Source of the DNA: Ischnura elegans
Lineage: Eukaryota; Arthropoda; Insecta; Odonata; Coenagrionidae
DNA length: 64,000 nt
Direction of reading: 5' to 3'
Assembly (NCBI RefSeq): GCF_921293095.1
Contig: NC_060254.1
Coordinates: 110,136,917 to 110,200,916 of the forward strand
The position numbers and the translations under genes are program-made. The notes under the pieces were generated by a model. That model saw only the letters and a program-made list of their open reading frames with translations. It did no database searches and was not told the DNA's origin. Shown here piece by piece: positions 11,400-24,047 of this stretch (its first letter is position 1; each line of letters opens with the position of its first letter).

Positions 11400-11415
11400 C
11401 ATCATCATCATCATT
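11398..11415. repeat. (ATC)n microsatellite between two RT fragments
   Basis: Six units of ATC separate the two RT fragments. On the - strand it is the (GAT)n tail expected at the 3' end of the LINE at 11415-12150. Confidence 0.8.
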
Positions 11416-12150
11416 GGTCAACAATCCTAGGATTGGTTTGACGCAGCTCTCCACTCCATTCTCCTATCAGCTAATCTTTTCACACCTACGTAATTCTTCT
11501 CTTTCACATCTCTCTTTACTTGTTCCATATATTTTGTCCGAGGTCTTCCTTTTCCATTCTTGCCTTTCACTTGCCCTTCGACGATTGTCTTCATCAGGCC
11601 ATCATGTCTCAAGATGTGGCCTATAAGGTTGTTCCGTCTTCTTATTAAGGTTTTCATGAGGCTTCTCTTCTCTCCTACCCTTCTTAGGACTTCCTCGTTA
11701 CTAACTCGGTCGATCCATTTGATTTTCATCATTCTTCTGTAGCACCACATTTCAAAGGCCTCTATCCTTGCTTTCTCCGCTGCGGTCATTGTCCATGCCT
11801 CACTTCCGTATAGGAGCATACTCCAGATGTAGGTTCTTATAAATTGTGTTTCCTGCTGTAAGCAGGTCTCTCTTTTGGTGGAATGCTCTCTTCGCCTGGG
11901 CTATTCTGCTGATAATTTCTTTCTTGCTTCTCCCGTCACTAGTTATCTTGCTTCCCAAATAACAGAATTCATCCACCTCTATCAGTTTTTGCCTCCCTAT
12001 TTTAATGTTGGTCTTGACTTCTTCTCTTCTGCTGCACACTAAGATCTTGGTTTTCTTCGTGCTTATTTTCAGTTGATATCTACTCATTACCCTACCCATA
12101 TTAACCAGAACATTTTTCAAATCCTTCTCTGTTTTGATGAAGGGCGAGCG
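11415..12150 (-). pseudogene. LINE reverse transcriptase C-terminal part, - strand copy
   Basis: Two frames join by a shift near 11845. The first (12142-11845) has KTEKDLKNVLVNMGRVMSRY and KTKILVCSRREEV, then VDEFCYLGSKITSDGRS. The second (11819-11427) has LLYGSEAWTMTAAEKARIEA, FEMWCYRRMMKIKWIDRVSN and RNNLIGHILRHDGLMKTIVEG. This is the familiar C-terminal half of RTE-like/CR1-like 'endonuclease-reverse transcriptases'. The catalytic RT boxes lie upstream and are absent. Confidence 0.88.
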
Positions 12151-12249
12151 TAAAACTTCCAGAGATGCAACACGGAATATAAACAGGGCCAAAAAAACCC
12201 AGAACAAGAGGGACAATTCGCATTCATTAAATCAAAAAGAGGACTATCA

Positions 12250-12480
12250 CGTCCAGAATAAAAACAAACCGCCGGCTTTCGCACTCGAGAGGAGAGAAGG
12301 AACGGACCGAGAGGTGAGGAAAGCGAGTGAGTCGAGAGCGGAAAGAGTTGGGCAAGTGGGGAGGGGGCAGTGGCGCATTAGGGGCGGATTTCATGGGAGA
12401 AGAGGCGAGCGGTTGGAGGAGGGAGGGCTCGGAAGCTATGAACGACCCCCTCCTCCGTCGACATCCTCAAATCCTGACCA
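12250..12480. other. CpG- and purine-rich patch
   Basis: CGCACTCGAGAGGAGAGAAGG and GAGGTGAGGAAAGCGAGTGA type sequence; frames are composition artefacts. Could be an untranslated exon or debris. Confidence 0.2.
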
Positions 12481-12611
12481 TCGAAAGAACACCCATCCTG
12501 AGCAGGAGAGAAAATTACAAGAAATTTCGTTCAATTGTATTAGACTCAACTATGTGAAAGTTAAAACACGAAAATGAAAAGCAGACTTCGTTGATTTCCA
12601 CTGATTTATTT

Positions 12612-12948
12612 CGTCCATACGACAGGTTTCGAACCAATTGAGGTCATTATCAAGCACAACAAATTTGAATGTTAAGCAAACATATATACTCCATGAAGAG
12701 GATGGGGGAGAGGGTGGAAGGAGTGGGTGTCAGGAGGGGGAGGGGAAGGTGTTGGGTTGGAAACCCCAAGTGGAGGTTGTATTGAGAATTGAGAAAACAA
12801 CTTGAGGTTTCCAACCCAACACCTTCCCCTCCCATTCCTTCCACCCTCTCCCCCAACCCCTTTAAGGAGTACATATGTTTGCTTACCATTCAAATTTTTT
12901 GTACTTGAGAATGACCTCTAAGGTTCGAAACATGTCGTACGGACAAGA
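12612..12948. mobile_element. Foldback element FB3
   Basis: Arms 12612-12765 and 12806-12948, inverted; matching pieces include CGTCCATACGACAGGTTTCG, TTTGAATGTTAAGCAAACAT, GGGGGAGAGGGTGGAAGGA and the inner GGTGTTGGGTTGGAAACC. The loop is about 40 bases. Confidence 0.9.
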
Positions 12949-13089
12949 AATTTATTCTATGAACTCGTCTAAAAACAGTGTTCCAAGTGATTAAAAAAAC
13001 ATCTTTCCAAAATCTCCGAAAACAGCGCAAACTTAACGGCGTAAATTAAACGGGTATTCCAAAATTAACAATGCGCAACTCAAACATCC

Positions 13090-13184
13090 ATGCTCTGGAT
13101 AGGGGAAACCTTCCCAGTCGGGACTCGAACCCAAGACCTTTAGTTTTGTCGGCGATGACTTTACTCCACCACCATCGAGGCCGG
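13090..13184 (-). repeat. tRNA-derived SINE copy S2
   Basis: On the - strand: GGCCTCGATGGTGGTGGAGT (A-box region), then GGTCTTGGGTTCGAGTCCCG (B box) and ACTGGGAAGG. Same family as S1. Confidence 0.65.
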
Positions 13185-15572
13185 CACTTTTGTCAAGTTG
13201 TTCTAATATTAACAAGTTTTAAAATTTCATCCACAATTAGCTATATTTCGCAAATTTTCACCAAAAACTCTTAAACGCCTACTACTTTTTCAAATGTTTC
13301 AATAGAATCGAAGTCTTCACGTAGTAAGTGTGTTCAGTTGGTGGAATTTTTAAAATAATTAACCGATACAATTAGTTACACTCCATAGTAATTGATAATG
13401 ACCTATCAAATGCCTTTCGCCTCAGGTCATCATTTTCAGGAAAAGACGAACACCCGTAATTCTCTCTCGGAGGTGACCAGAAGGGGTCAAACCAAACAGA
13501 AGTTTTAAATGAAGTACGATAGGATCATACCAAGTGCATTCTTGCATTTATTTCCTTATATTGTATATATTTATTTATTTATGGCCAGCTCCAATGGTAG
13601 TGGGGTAAACCCTCGCTTTCCGGGCAGGAATGTTTTTCACTTATTATCTCATTCAATGCTATACAGGACTACTTGTCATAATTTTTCTTGTTCCAGGTTT
13701 TAATAGGAGTATTTAGGAAATGCTTTATTAAGAAAAGTATGGCGACGTAATACGCCGAATACCAGAAGGATTTTGTGTTCGGGGCTGAAAACAAGAAAGA
13801 AAGTAGTGGGAGGGAATAGGTAAAGGGATATGTAATGATGGAGGAGGATGGATGGTTGAGTGAAAAGGCGAAGCAGCGTTCACACAAAGAACAGGAAGGT
13901 GGTGTGTCGTGAATAGGCGTGGAGCAGGATGCCTGCAATCCACTCCACCGTCCTCTCCTCCCCTTCCTGTTTTCGTGGTCTTCAATTTCAAAAGACCACT
14001 CATCGCAAGGGTGGCGCTTAGCATGGAAGAGAATCGCGATCCCCAACCCGAAGCATTAATTACGGAAAGGTTATCTTTTTTCGCGAGCCTTGAATTTTAT
14101 AGGGTCCAACTCGAGCAAAGTGTCATTTGTTTGAAGGGGTGAACGCCCCTTCAAACAAATTCCGCCTCAAGTAGACGCATCTCATTGGCTAACTGGCTAT
14201 AAGCAGTCGACATTTTCAACATCGTAAATCGCCTTTTTCTCCGATACGAAATATATCCACGCATGAGATGAATAGGAAGTTATCAAGACAAACGCACAAT
14301 CAACATTTCCCATTATTTCAATGACCATCTGAGCCTCAAAGTTGAAATTTCTTACCACGAGAATCTCAATTTCACGGGATGACTACTTCTTTTCGCAAAA
14401 ATTGAAATTTTTTTGGGAATTTTAATACAAACCAGAAAAATGAATGGAATTAAAGACAGTACTTTGAGGAAACCGTGGAATAAGAAAACTGTATATACAA
14501 TTATCAATTTACTCAAAGCATAAGGGAGAAACAAATCACCAAATATCAAGCACCAGGAAGATGCGACTTAATCTATTTCACTCATTTACAATTACTTGTG
14601 CACCAAAGCATAAAATGTTTAGTTAGACATAGACAAGTTATCTTATCTCTTTGTCATCATTTCATGATTCATGAACTTATGATTAAAACATGTATTTGCA
14701 ATGTCATTCAGTAGAAGTATTTTACTGCATATTCTAAGATGTTTAATCATTAGACATCAGTCAAATTAATAATTTCATTATATTAATAGCGTGATTTTGT
14801 TTTTAGCTTGCATTTTTTCAAGAACCTTTACATGTTCTTTCTTCATATTGCACGTCTTCAGACGATATCTGTATTTCCACATTCCATTATTTTTTTAATT
14901 GCCAACATGTGATCCTCGGTTTGCTGCTACGAAGAACTACCGTAAGTCATGTCGAAAACTTCAATTCTTCTGAATCCAGGAATTATGCTGGGAATATATA
15001 GGAGATACTCCAAATAACGATTTTCATGAGAAATCCTTTAACGCAAGATTTAAATGATACAAAAACCAAAAAAATTATGGAGGCCAAACCTAGACAATCA
15101 AGAGGAGAGTCGTAGAAGGAAGGAGTGATTTCATATTCAAACAATCGGCATCATTTCTGTGGGCCCGTTTCCCCAAAAATCAGCGCGGAGGAAGAGAGGG
15201 GAGAAAGAGTCGTTAATGAAGAGAAATCGCTTGCGGCAACCCTTGGAGCGTAAACATTCCGCGCTGCTGCAGTAGCAGACAACGGCCGACGCCATACCAA
15301 CTGCTGCTGTTGCCGCCACTTCGAGATTTCACCGAACAGAGAGAGACTCAAGAACGGAATCACATAACCCCAAAAAATCAATTGAAACAATCCTATTTTT
15401 CCCTTAATCTTATTAATAAGTGTACTTCCCCCTAATTACAGTAAAAAATGGAAGAGGCCTCCAATAATGCTTAGCTTTAAGCATTAGCAGAAATGTATCC
15501 AGTGCAACTGAGGTAGATTTTTCAAAATTAGGGAGAGCAAAGAACTCGTGTATTTACATGCAAAGCCAGCCT
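13185..15572. other. No recognisable gene
   Basis: Overlapping short frames on both strands at 13670-14140 are compositional. Contains only the short hairpin at 14127-14162. Confidence 0.4.
14127..14162. repeat. Perfect short hairpin
   Basis: Stem ATTTGTTTGAAGGGG/CCCCTTCAAACAAAT with a 6-base loop TGAACG. No U-run follows; function unknown. Confidence 0.7.
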
Positions 15573-15852
15573 CAGTGGCGTAGCCATGGGGAGGGTCCGG
15601 GGGGGGGGGGGTCTGGACTTCTTTCCCCCCTCCCCCCGAAATATAAAAACACAATTATTTTCCTTCATAAAAGAAAACGAAATATTGAAAAACCATGAAT
15701 TTATAAAATATTTCTTTGATAAATGAAGTTAATTCGATTATGAAAAGTGTTAACATTAGTTTAAAACCCTCTACTTAATACGTATCTTGTTTTTCAAAAG
15801 TTTTCCCCCCTGGTTTTGGTCCCCTCGAACGAAATTCCTGGCAACGCCCCTG
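15573..15852. mobile_element. hAT-like MITE, family E
   Basis: 280 bp from CAGTGGCGTAGCC to CAACGCCCCTG, flanked by a perfect 8-bp duplication GCCAGCCT (15565-15572 and 15853-15860). G-run (12 G) and C-run near the left end. No ORF. Confidence 0.88.
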
Positions 15853-18800
15853 GCCAGCCTAGAGTATTTTTTATTTATTTTGTAATACATTTTCATTCAG
15901 TCCGATATTAAGATTGTCAGTTCAATTATCGAATGAAAGTTGTGTAGATATTAACTATTTAATTAGATATGTTGTCATTGTTTCGAATTCAATCATGGCT
16001 TAGCAACTTCGCGTTCAAAAATGTGTTCTACACGCCCTAGAAGATAAACTGCTCATCGGGCATCAGGTAAACACAATAAAAATAACGATACGTCAACATC
16101 GTTTTCTCGATTATTTCCTACGTCATTATTATTACGATTATTATATACGATTATGTTAACATTATTATCACGGTTACGTCATAAGTTGCTTGAAATTTAC
16201 CGTGCAAGAGATGAATTATTCATTTGCGTCCAAACATTGTAGAGACATTATGGGCGTCATAATATTAAAAGGTTATATTAAAATATAAAAGCCTCTATGT
16301 TGAATAGCCACGGACACAGTCGGAAATATAACGAGCCAATAGATTGTCCAAACTTAGTTGGTTGGCGACTTCTGGGTCTAACCTGCACCATATCAATAAT
16401 GAAATAAAGTACACCGGCTAGGATGACGGCGATAATACTGAGTTTCCAGCATATTAGCCCCATAACAAACGGTAATTGTCCATGATTAGCTAATGTCCTG
16501 TGCTTGAATTAAAGTGTCTTGTAATTGAAGCTGAAAAATCATGAACATGTTATATATTACAACATCGGCAAAAACTGAAAGGTAATGAATGAACATAACC
16601 ACCCCCACAGTTACGAGCATTCAAGATGCCTCAACCATGAAAGTGAATTCCGAGATTAGCTCATTCGGCTAACTAAGATATTTATCAAATCATCCCAGCC
16701 TGTTGACGTGAGTGTTCTATCTGACTGAAGGCGCTTTATCGGCCAGAGATAATCTACTCCAAGCTAAGGGAAATGACTGATATAATAAACAAATCACTCA
16801 ACAGTGTCTCAGTCCCTTACCCTCCATAATGAGGATCAAATTTCTCTCTTGACATCTTTTTTAAGTATATTTATCTCCATTTAGGAAGCCTGGTGATATA
16901 TGTATCGAAAGATTCTATGCGACTGCAGTTGGAATTCCCACAGAAACTTTCACCCGACGACCGACAGTTGAAAAAGGACAGAAGAATGATAAATATAAAA
17001 TATTTCAATGGCATAGTTCTCAATTACAAAATATAAACGTACACTAGAAAAACACATAAGTTTTAGGCATTTGATAAAAAATTATCATCAAAATGCTAGT
17101 AAGTATCTACTTCGCGAGCAACAGTAAGATCGCCAATTGTGTTAAAATCAAAGTAAATAAAAAATGCACCAACTAGTCACGTTTTTAAAGCTATGCAATC
17201 ATTATTTTCGCTTTGAATCAGCTAAAAGTCCCTTTCACGACGTGGAAACAGCGAGAAGAGTCTCGACGACAATTGTACACAGCTACGACCGTACACTCAA
17301 GAAATGAGTCGTTACTCCCCCTTCAACTAATTCCGTAAAATAAAAAACAGAAAAAAATTAAAAATAGCAATGTAATATAATTCTCACCAGAGGAGCGCCA
17401 GATAAAGTAACCACAGACTAAAATCCCCGATCTCTTCATTGAAAACTGTCCCTCTCTCGGCTCTTGGGGGAAAAAATTAACATGGGATACCACGTGAACT
17501 CTTGAAACGGCGGAAATGAACAGGCCGCGATAAAATTACTATCTTGAAGCAATGATTTCATCGTTCACCATTAATTAAAATTGAAAAACGTTGAATTTCA
17601 TTCACAACAATGTAAATGGTTCCTTAAAACAGTTCCCTAATAACCTAAAAACCTGGAAAAGGAGTCGAAAAATTAAAACTATCCTAATGAGTATTCCAGA
17701 TCATCAGAATTAGAAAATCTTGACAAAAAATAACGAGACCTAACCTTAGTGGTTTATTTTTTACAGAGACAACTCCTAAAGAAGAATCACATTCGTAAGA
17801 ATAAGGGAAATAATGGAAAAATAACAATATTTTGATGATAGAGCAGCGATGAATGACAGGATGAAGTTTCCGGAGTGACACATTTTATTTTCGTTCTAGG
17901 GAAATATTATCCTCTTAATCCAAAGTTCTCGTACCGAATTACATTAATACACGAAATATTTAAAATAATTTGTCTGTGGAAATAAATAATCGTCAGCAAA
18001 TACGAAGTCCATATTTTGCTACAGCAGCGTTTACGTCAACACACCGTATATACATGATTCCATCTCAGCATTCGTAGCAATGGTCATCATAGTTGCCAAG
18101 TCAGAAAAATGAAAAGCTCATAAAAATAATGAAGATTGAAGCCGTTTTTTTATGACCACAAATGTAACAAAAATTAAATCGTACAATCGAACCTTCAGAA
18201 TAAAATTACACTAGATTGACTGACCTTGAAGCTTGAGTAATCAACCGTAACTTTCCGGGTTTACTACCTAACGTTGAGACAGGAAGCCTTTCACTGGTAA
18301 CATTTGAGGAATGGTCATCGATGGTAGAAAAGAAGCATTACTTAAGGATTCTCCCTTTAAATTGGCGTTTTTAAGGAATGAGCGTAAAAATAAATTTTAA
18401 TAAAAAATACAGACCAAATGGTTTCTACAGACAAGGCACGCCAGAGTATGGTGGACTCCTTTACACGACATATTTCAGTAAATTTAAGGAAATTCAATTA
18501 TAATCATTGGAGATGATGGCTTGAAGAATATAATAATATATTCCGTTGTGAGAATTAAAATTTCTCTCATTCAAGATGCACAATTCCCATATTAGTAGTT
18601 CACCATATATTATGACCAGTTACCAGGGAGGTTTTACAGGGAAAGTTTAGGGCCGAAAAATTTGCCATATCAATGGAACCGTGCCCTTTATCATCGTTGG
18701 TGAACTTATGCGGGCGGACGAAGAGGTCAGGAGCAGGTGTGATCCACGAGGGCGGAACGCAAAAGCAATGTGGCAAGCACAGCCACCGTAGGCATAGAGA

Positions 18801-19042
18801 AAGGAAACCATCTTATACGCCATTACTTATTAATTACTAAAAAAATATGATTGCGAAGCAAATAAAGCAATCCTTTTTTCAACAGGCAATTATGACTCCA
18901 CAGCAGAATGTATCATATGAAATTAAAAAAAAAATAATTGCTTAAACGCAATTTTTCACGCTAGAGTTGCTCAATGAGTTCACCGAATAATAAGAAAAAC
19001 GTTAAAACCCAAGATTTGGAGGAGAAACAAAAAGCAATACTT
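15853..19042. other. Long AT-rich stretch, no recognisable gene
   Basis: Only a tentative membrane-peptide exon at 16383-16463. Could be intergenic or a long intron. Confidence 0.4.
16383..16463 (-). CDS. Possible initiator exon encoding a membrane segment (tentative)
   Basis: 27 codons starting MGLICWKLSIIAVILAGV and ending IIDMVQ, then a CAG|GTTAGA donor. The start is preceded by TTGTT. The peptide is one hydrophobic helix that could be a signal anchor. No downstream exon was identified, so this may be chance. Confidence 0.18.
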
Positions 19043-19706
19043 TCGTTAGTTTCCTTCATCAAAGAAAACGAAAGGCATTGATTGCGATTCGCTACCCACC
19101 ATTAGTGTATTCATAATATACAAATTATTTGGATTTAGAAATCCCAGTTTAGACGAGTGGCAATGGTCAATTTTAACCGCATTTGAAAAAGGACATATTG
19201 GCGACCATGCAATGCCACTCCACGTGACGTCACAGGGACCTAGCTTCTAAACGAGTAGATAGGAGTTTTACATCGTCTGAGATACCAATGCATGCATGAG
19301 GCACAGAGCTCAGGGAAACATCTCTTAATAATCGCCCATTAAAATTGCCTAAGGTCGGAAAGTCTCCTTCGTTTGAAAGGGTAATAATAGTCCTTATTTA
19401 AGCCAAGCGCTACCTGCTAGCTGGGTACTCTGCTACCTGCTAGCAGCCTGCATCGCAGCGGCGCTCATAGCCTCGCACCAAGGTCACCTCACACGGCGAC
19501 AGCAGGAACCAGAATGACGTCACACGGGCTTTTCCCAGCATTCATACTTAGCCGTCGCGTTTTCGGTCGCTTAAAAATTTACACTTTTCATTTAATCGCG
19601 AAAAATAGATATCGTAATTCGAAAATCTAAGAGCGTGAAATGCGTACTCCAGGAGTAATAATCTTTCGATTTAGGTAATAAAAAAATGATAGGAAACCAA
19701 CCTATT
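19043..19706. mobile_element. Family A MITE, copy A3
   Basis: About 664 bp. The first bases are altered (TTTCGTTAGTTTCC) but the right end AGGAAACCAACCTATT is preserved. It carries two CRE cores, in CACGTGACGTCACAGG and AATGACGTCACACGG. It includes a directly repeated CTACCTGCTAGC module. Confidence 0.88.
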
Positions 19707-22700
19707 CCACGCCATTTTTTTCTTCCTCGACGGTCAATATTTCAAAGATCTGAAGTTCGCACGCTCGATTCCACGAGCTCAAAAGGACATAAAAATAACG
19801 GAGCCATTCATTGTGTGATCCACACACGAATGTGTCTATTCCGAAGAAAGAGAAAATCAAATTTACAATTGCCATTGATTTTACAGTACAGATAACCATC
19901 GACTTAATTAAGACAATTTTTAGGAGAGCGCGATGAATGGGCCACCTTGAGATTATCTTGCATCTCGACATTACGCTACTATGGACAAATTAACATACTC
20001 AGAGGAGAGAACAATTTATATTTCAAGCTTATTGAAACAATACTCTCATATTTTAATCTTCATTTTTCATGCATGAAATTCTTATTTCTGAGTGTAGTAA
20101 TACATGAAAATTTCACTCATTTAAAAAGAGTTAAATTGCTTGAAAGTGAGGGAATGCGCTCATTTAGTAATGCAGGGAAGAATTAAAACACAGCACTCGA
20201 TCACGACGGACAGATGACCTGAATCGGCAGTGGATAACGACTCTTAATCTTGTTGACACGAGGCCCGTTGCCGATGCACGCGTCGGAATGAAGGACCATC
20301 CACTGGACGCAGAGACGTGCGTGCACTCGCATCCTCCCCCGCTCACCGCGACAGACAAATCCATCGCTCAACCGCAAACACCGAGGGAGATCACCAAATT
20401 GGGATCGGGATGGATGGGCCAATTTCACACCATCACGCAGTTATCAGGGAAACCACGGCAGCGAGCGGACAAAAAAGACCCGACGTGATCCCGCAAGGCA
20501 AGTGACCGCAGGAGTCAGACACGAGCACAGGTCAAAATGGTAGACCTTGCGAGGATACGCTCATTGAAGATTGAAATATTTACTCTTCAAACCACTGCTG
20601 TAGTTTGTGCGGTACGGGCCGGCACGGCCTACCCCCTACAATCTAAACTCGTTATAAGCGTGCAGGTTAAACTACCTTTTTACATATGTAAAAATTAGCC
20701 CTCCTGTAAATTGTACAATGGATTTAAGAAAGAAAAATCGGAGATGATTATTTACTTGTTCAGAGTTATCTCGTGGCACTACTTGGAACTAATATAAGAG
20801 CTGGAGTTGGACATTTCAACCGCGGCCGGATTTATATTACATGTTCAGCTGTTGGCAATTTTTGATGAGTACCACATAAATTTTTTTCCCAACTACAGCT
20901 CTGCTTCAAACATACCATTGACGATATCAAAACAGGCTATTTTACGAGCATGTATGGCTATATTGAGTTATGGAAAAATTATGTATTATTATACCATGCT
21001 ATTAACTCTAAGTTAAACCATTCCTCTTCTGCGAGAATTTCCTCTACCATCTGCATGGAAAAGCTAATTCAGCACTTAATATTGAGCTCCTCCGATGAGA
21101 GCATTGTTTTGAAACATTGATTCCCCTCATTACATTCTACTTTATTAGACGCACTACGTCTTTATATACAGGAGTTAATGCTCCCATGTGTCAGTGTGCT
21201 CCCACTCATATCAGGCTAGCAGAACAGAGAAAAATACAGACTAAACCAATATAAATCATACCGTTGAATTAAAAATTAACCCTTCGACTCTTTGGGAAAA
21301 ATATTATAAATATTGGAGCATAAATGATATTTTAGAACGCCAAGATAACAGCCTCAAACGGAAAAAATACTCAAGAGATCTTCCTTTCAATTTTTCAATT
21401 TGTCTGCCCAACGAATTACGTCATCAACATTTTAAATTCGAACGGAAATAGAGTTTTTCACTCATCGCAGACATTCGACGAGGTAGTTGAATGGAAAGCC
21501 CATTCAGGAAGCGATTGCACGAGCGATTGAGTGAGTCATGCATCTTCATCTGCCGACGGCTCATCCCACGCCGGACGTCCAAAAGAGATAACATTGGTGC
21601 GCGCAAACATGACGCTGAGACGTGAAAAGAAAGAATAATAAAATGAAGGCCCTAGGAAAATTCTTTCCCACCCTGGCAACCAAGTGGAGTGAGGGTTGGT
21701 TTCAGCTCGTAAAAAGTTAAGTAGCACTTTGGAAAAACGGATGGAATGAATATTCGGAAAAGAAATACCCAAGGCATTGACGAACTTTCTCGGTACATTG
21801 TGAATACCTAGGATAAATTGCGAAAAACGGCAGGTAAAGCATTCCAAGTCTTGCGTTGCCCAGTGCATGCGGCAGCATGGCAAACTCGCGTTCAAACGGG
21901 GTGCTTAACTCAAAGTGTATGTAGTTTAAAAATAGTGCATTTTCGGCCTAACATCATCATTAATTTTGGTTCTTGCTGGCACCAGCTATCCAGGGCTACA
22001 ATTTCGTGACGCAATTTTTCTTCACCTGCCTCAGCCTGATAAAGCTGCGCCTGAAAACGATGAGACGCTCATGAAATATTCGAAGTAGGAGAGTGTATAC
22101 CAAGTCGGATAGTTTGACTCTGTTAATGATCATATAACAATTTACCCACGAAAAGATAGATGCTTTGGCAAGATAATGAAATCTACGCAATCTCGAGAAT
22201 CGATCATAGGGCAACAATAGGTAAGATTGTGTAGTCACAACCTTTCAGATGGTGTAATGAACTACAAGCCAATGCGACACACGTACTTCGAAGAGTTTCC
22301 AAAAAAATATGGTATGCTCCTGTATTTTTTCTCATTTTTTTAAAAGTTACGATCCAAGGGAAAAATTGCGAATGAGAAACTTTTAAAAGTGATTGCAATG
22401 ATTGGAATTCAAAGCAATAAATTCAATAATAATATGTCTACTTTCTATCCTATGAAATATGAAGAATGAGACATTAAATGAAAAAATCGGCATAACATGA
22501 TTATAATATTACTATGCCTTTGGATTTCGTTTGATAAATACTTCCACATTCCATCCGTAAAAATTAAAGTTTTATCATATGATGGAATTTTAGATTCAAA
22601 ATGGACTGGGATACATGCAAAAATAGGATTTTCTAAAAATTTTGTATTTTCTTGATAATTAATGTGGCATACCATTGATTAAAATGCAGTTTTTATACAT

Positions 22701-22850
22701 AAAAGTAACTTAAATGGGTAGCAGAATATTCGATCAGGAAATTTCCTTCTCTTCTGCAACTCGATAGTGGTCCCTATCCCTTTCTCCAAACATAAAAATA
22801 GAAACGCTAAGGATTCACTAGAATCGGAACACGGGAAAGAGCGCTCACAA

Positions 22851-22868
22851 CATCGATATATATCGATA
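22851..22868. promoter_or_regulatory. Paired DRE-like sites
   Basis: CATCGATATATATCGATAG contains TATCGATA (22861-22868) and its near-inverse CATCGATA, resembling the DREF site of insect housekeeping promoters. CpG-rich sequence follows (22900-23060). No gene is assigned. Confidence 0.25.
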
Positions 22869-24015
22869 GTTTTTCGATTGTTTGCGGATTCATGTCGCTG
22901 TCGTGCCCGTACCACTTTTCCTCGATACAAAGGCGGCGCGAAGACCGGGTCGCGTTTCACTTCTTCGGAAATCGTTCCTCCCTTGTTTTCCTCACGCTCT
23001 AACAAGGTCGCTCGATCAGACACTGGATCCACAAACTTCTCTGCTCTCCAAAATACGTTTCTGATGAACGAAAACGATCGCCAATGCTTCCCACGGACTA
23101 GTTTCCAATTTGACCCCGTCCGATACTGAAATTCCCTGGCCCAACATGACTATTTAATGAGGAAGCAGGATATTCCACTTCCCCACGGACGATTTCGCTG
23201 TTAATCTTCCGAGCACCGTTAAGAGGACGCGTCACTCCTTCTCGGGCTGGTCGTTTCATCGTCATTTTTACTCACAAAAATCACTCCTTATGTTGTCATC
23301 CTGAAATTGTCGGCGCATGTATGGTAGACATTAATCGGCATTTTCTAGTATCTAAAATGTATTTTTTTTTAAATTACGCGTGAGAAAAAATTGACCGTAC
23401 CCTTTCAAATTTGAGATTCAGGCGAACGAATTCATCGCTTTACTTCCATAGATAGTTAAAATATATTCACCTGAAATTTAAAAAGAAAATAGTTCTTCCC
23501 AAAGAGGACCTAGTATTGGAAATTAACGGTATTTAGGCTAAACAATAAAAACTTCTTTCAGAAGCTGTCTCTGTTGGTATTCTTGAGTGCTACTTCACTA
23601 GACTTAAGTTTTCACGGAAGAAATGGAACAGCCCTCGTTTCCTCCCGTAATTAGACAGAAATCGGAACGGCTACAATGTAAATGACATCATGCTCCACGA
23701 AGAAAATGAAATTCGATTTCAGTTGAAATTTGGTGAATAAAATTTTATAAAACACGCTGAGGATCTATTGAGAAAGGCATGGCCTCCGCAAAGTTTGATA
23801 ATCGCTCGTCTGCCGAATCGCCTTTTGCCGCTCCAACGGTTCATTCCCGAGTCGGAGTAATTGTGAACTAGAGAGAGATGGAAAGGGGAGAGAAGAGGAG
23901 ATCGACTCATTCCCTGCAAGGTTGCGTCCACGCCAAGGTCTCCTCAAAAGGCTCAAAGTAGGCTAAAGATCACTTTCAAATTACTCATTCCGCCGCAGCA
24001 GCGGAGATGCCCAAC

Positions 24016-24016
<1 letters not shown>

Positions 24017-24045
<29 letters not shown>
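24017..24045 (+). repeat. (CT)n microsatellite
   Basis: About 14 CT units (GAGA on the other strand), potentially a GAGA-factor-like binding tract. Confidence 0.85.

Positions 24046-24047
<2 letters not shown>

Noticed and set aside
12134-12577. 147-codon open frame on the + strand
   Set aside because: Overlaps the RT pseudogene on the other strand and a purine tract; Glu/Arg/Gly-rich by composition.
20201-20428. Possible exon ending RVNKIKSRYPLPIQ on the - strand
   Set aside because: The donor is weak (CAG|GTCATC) and no acceptor or family could be identified.
22767-23129. Overlapping 117-120 codon frames on both strands
   Set aside because: Open on both strands because of CpG-rich composition; no homology.
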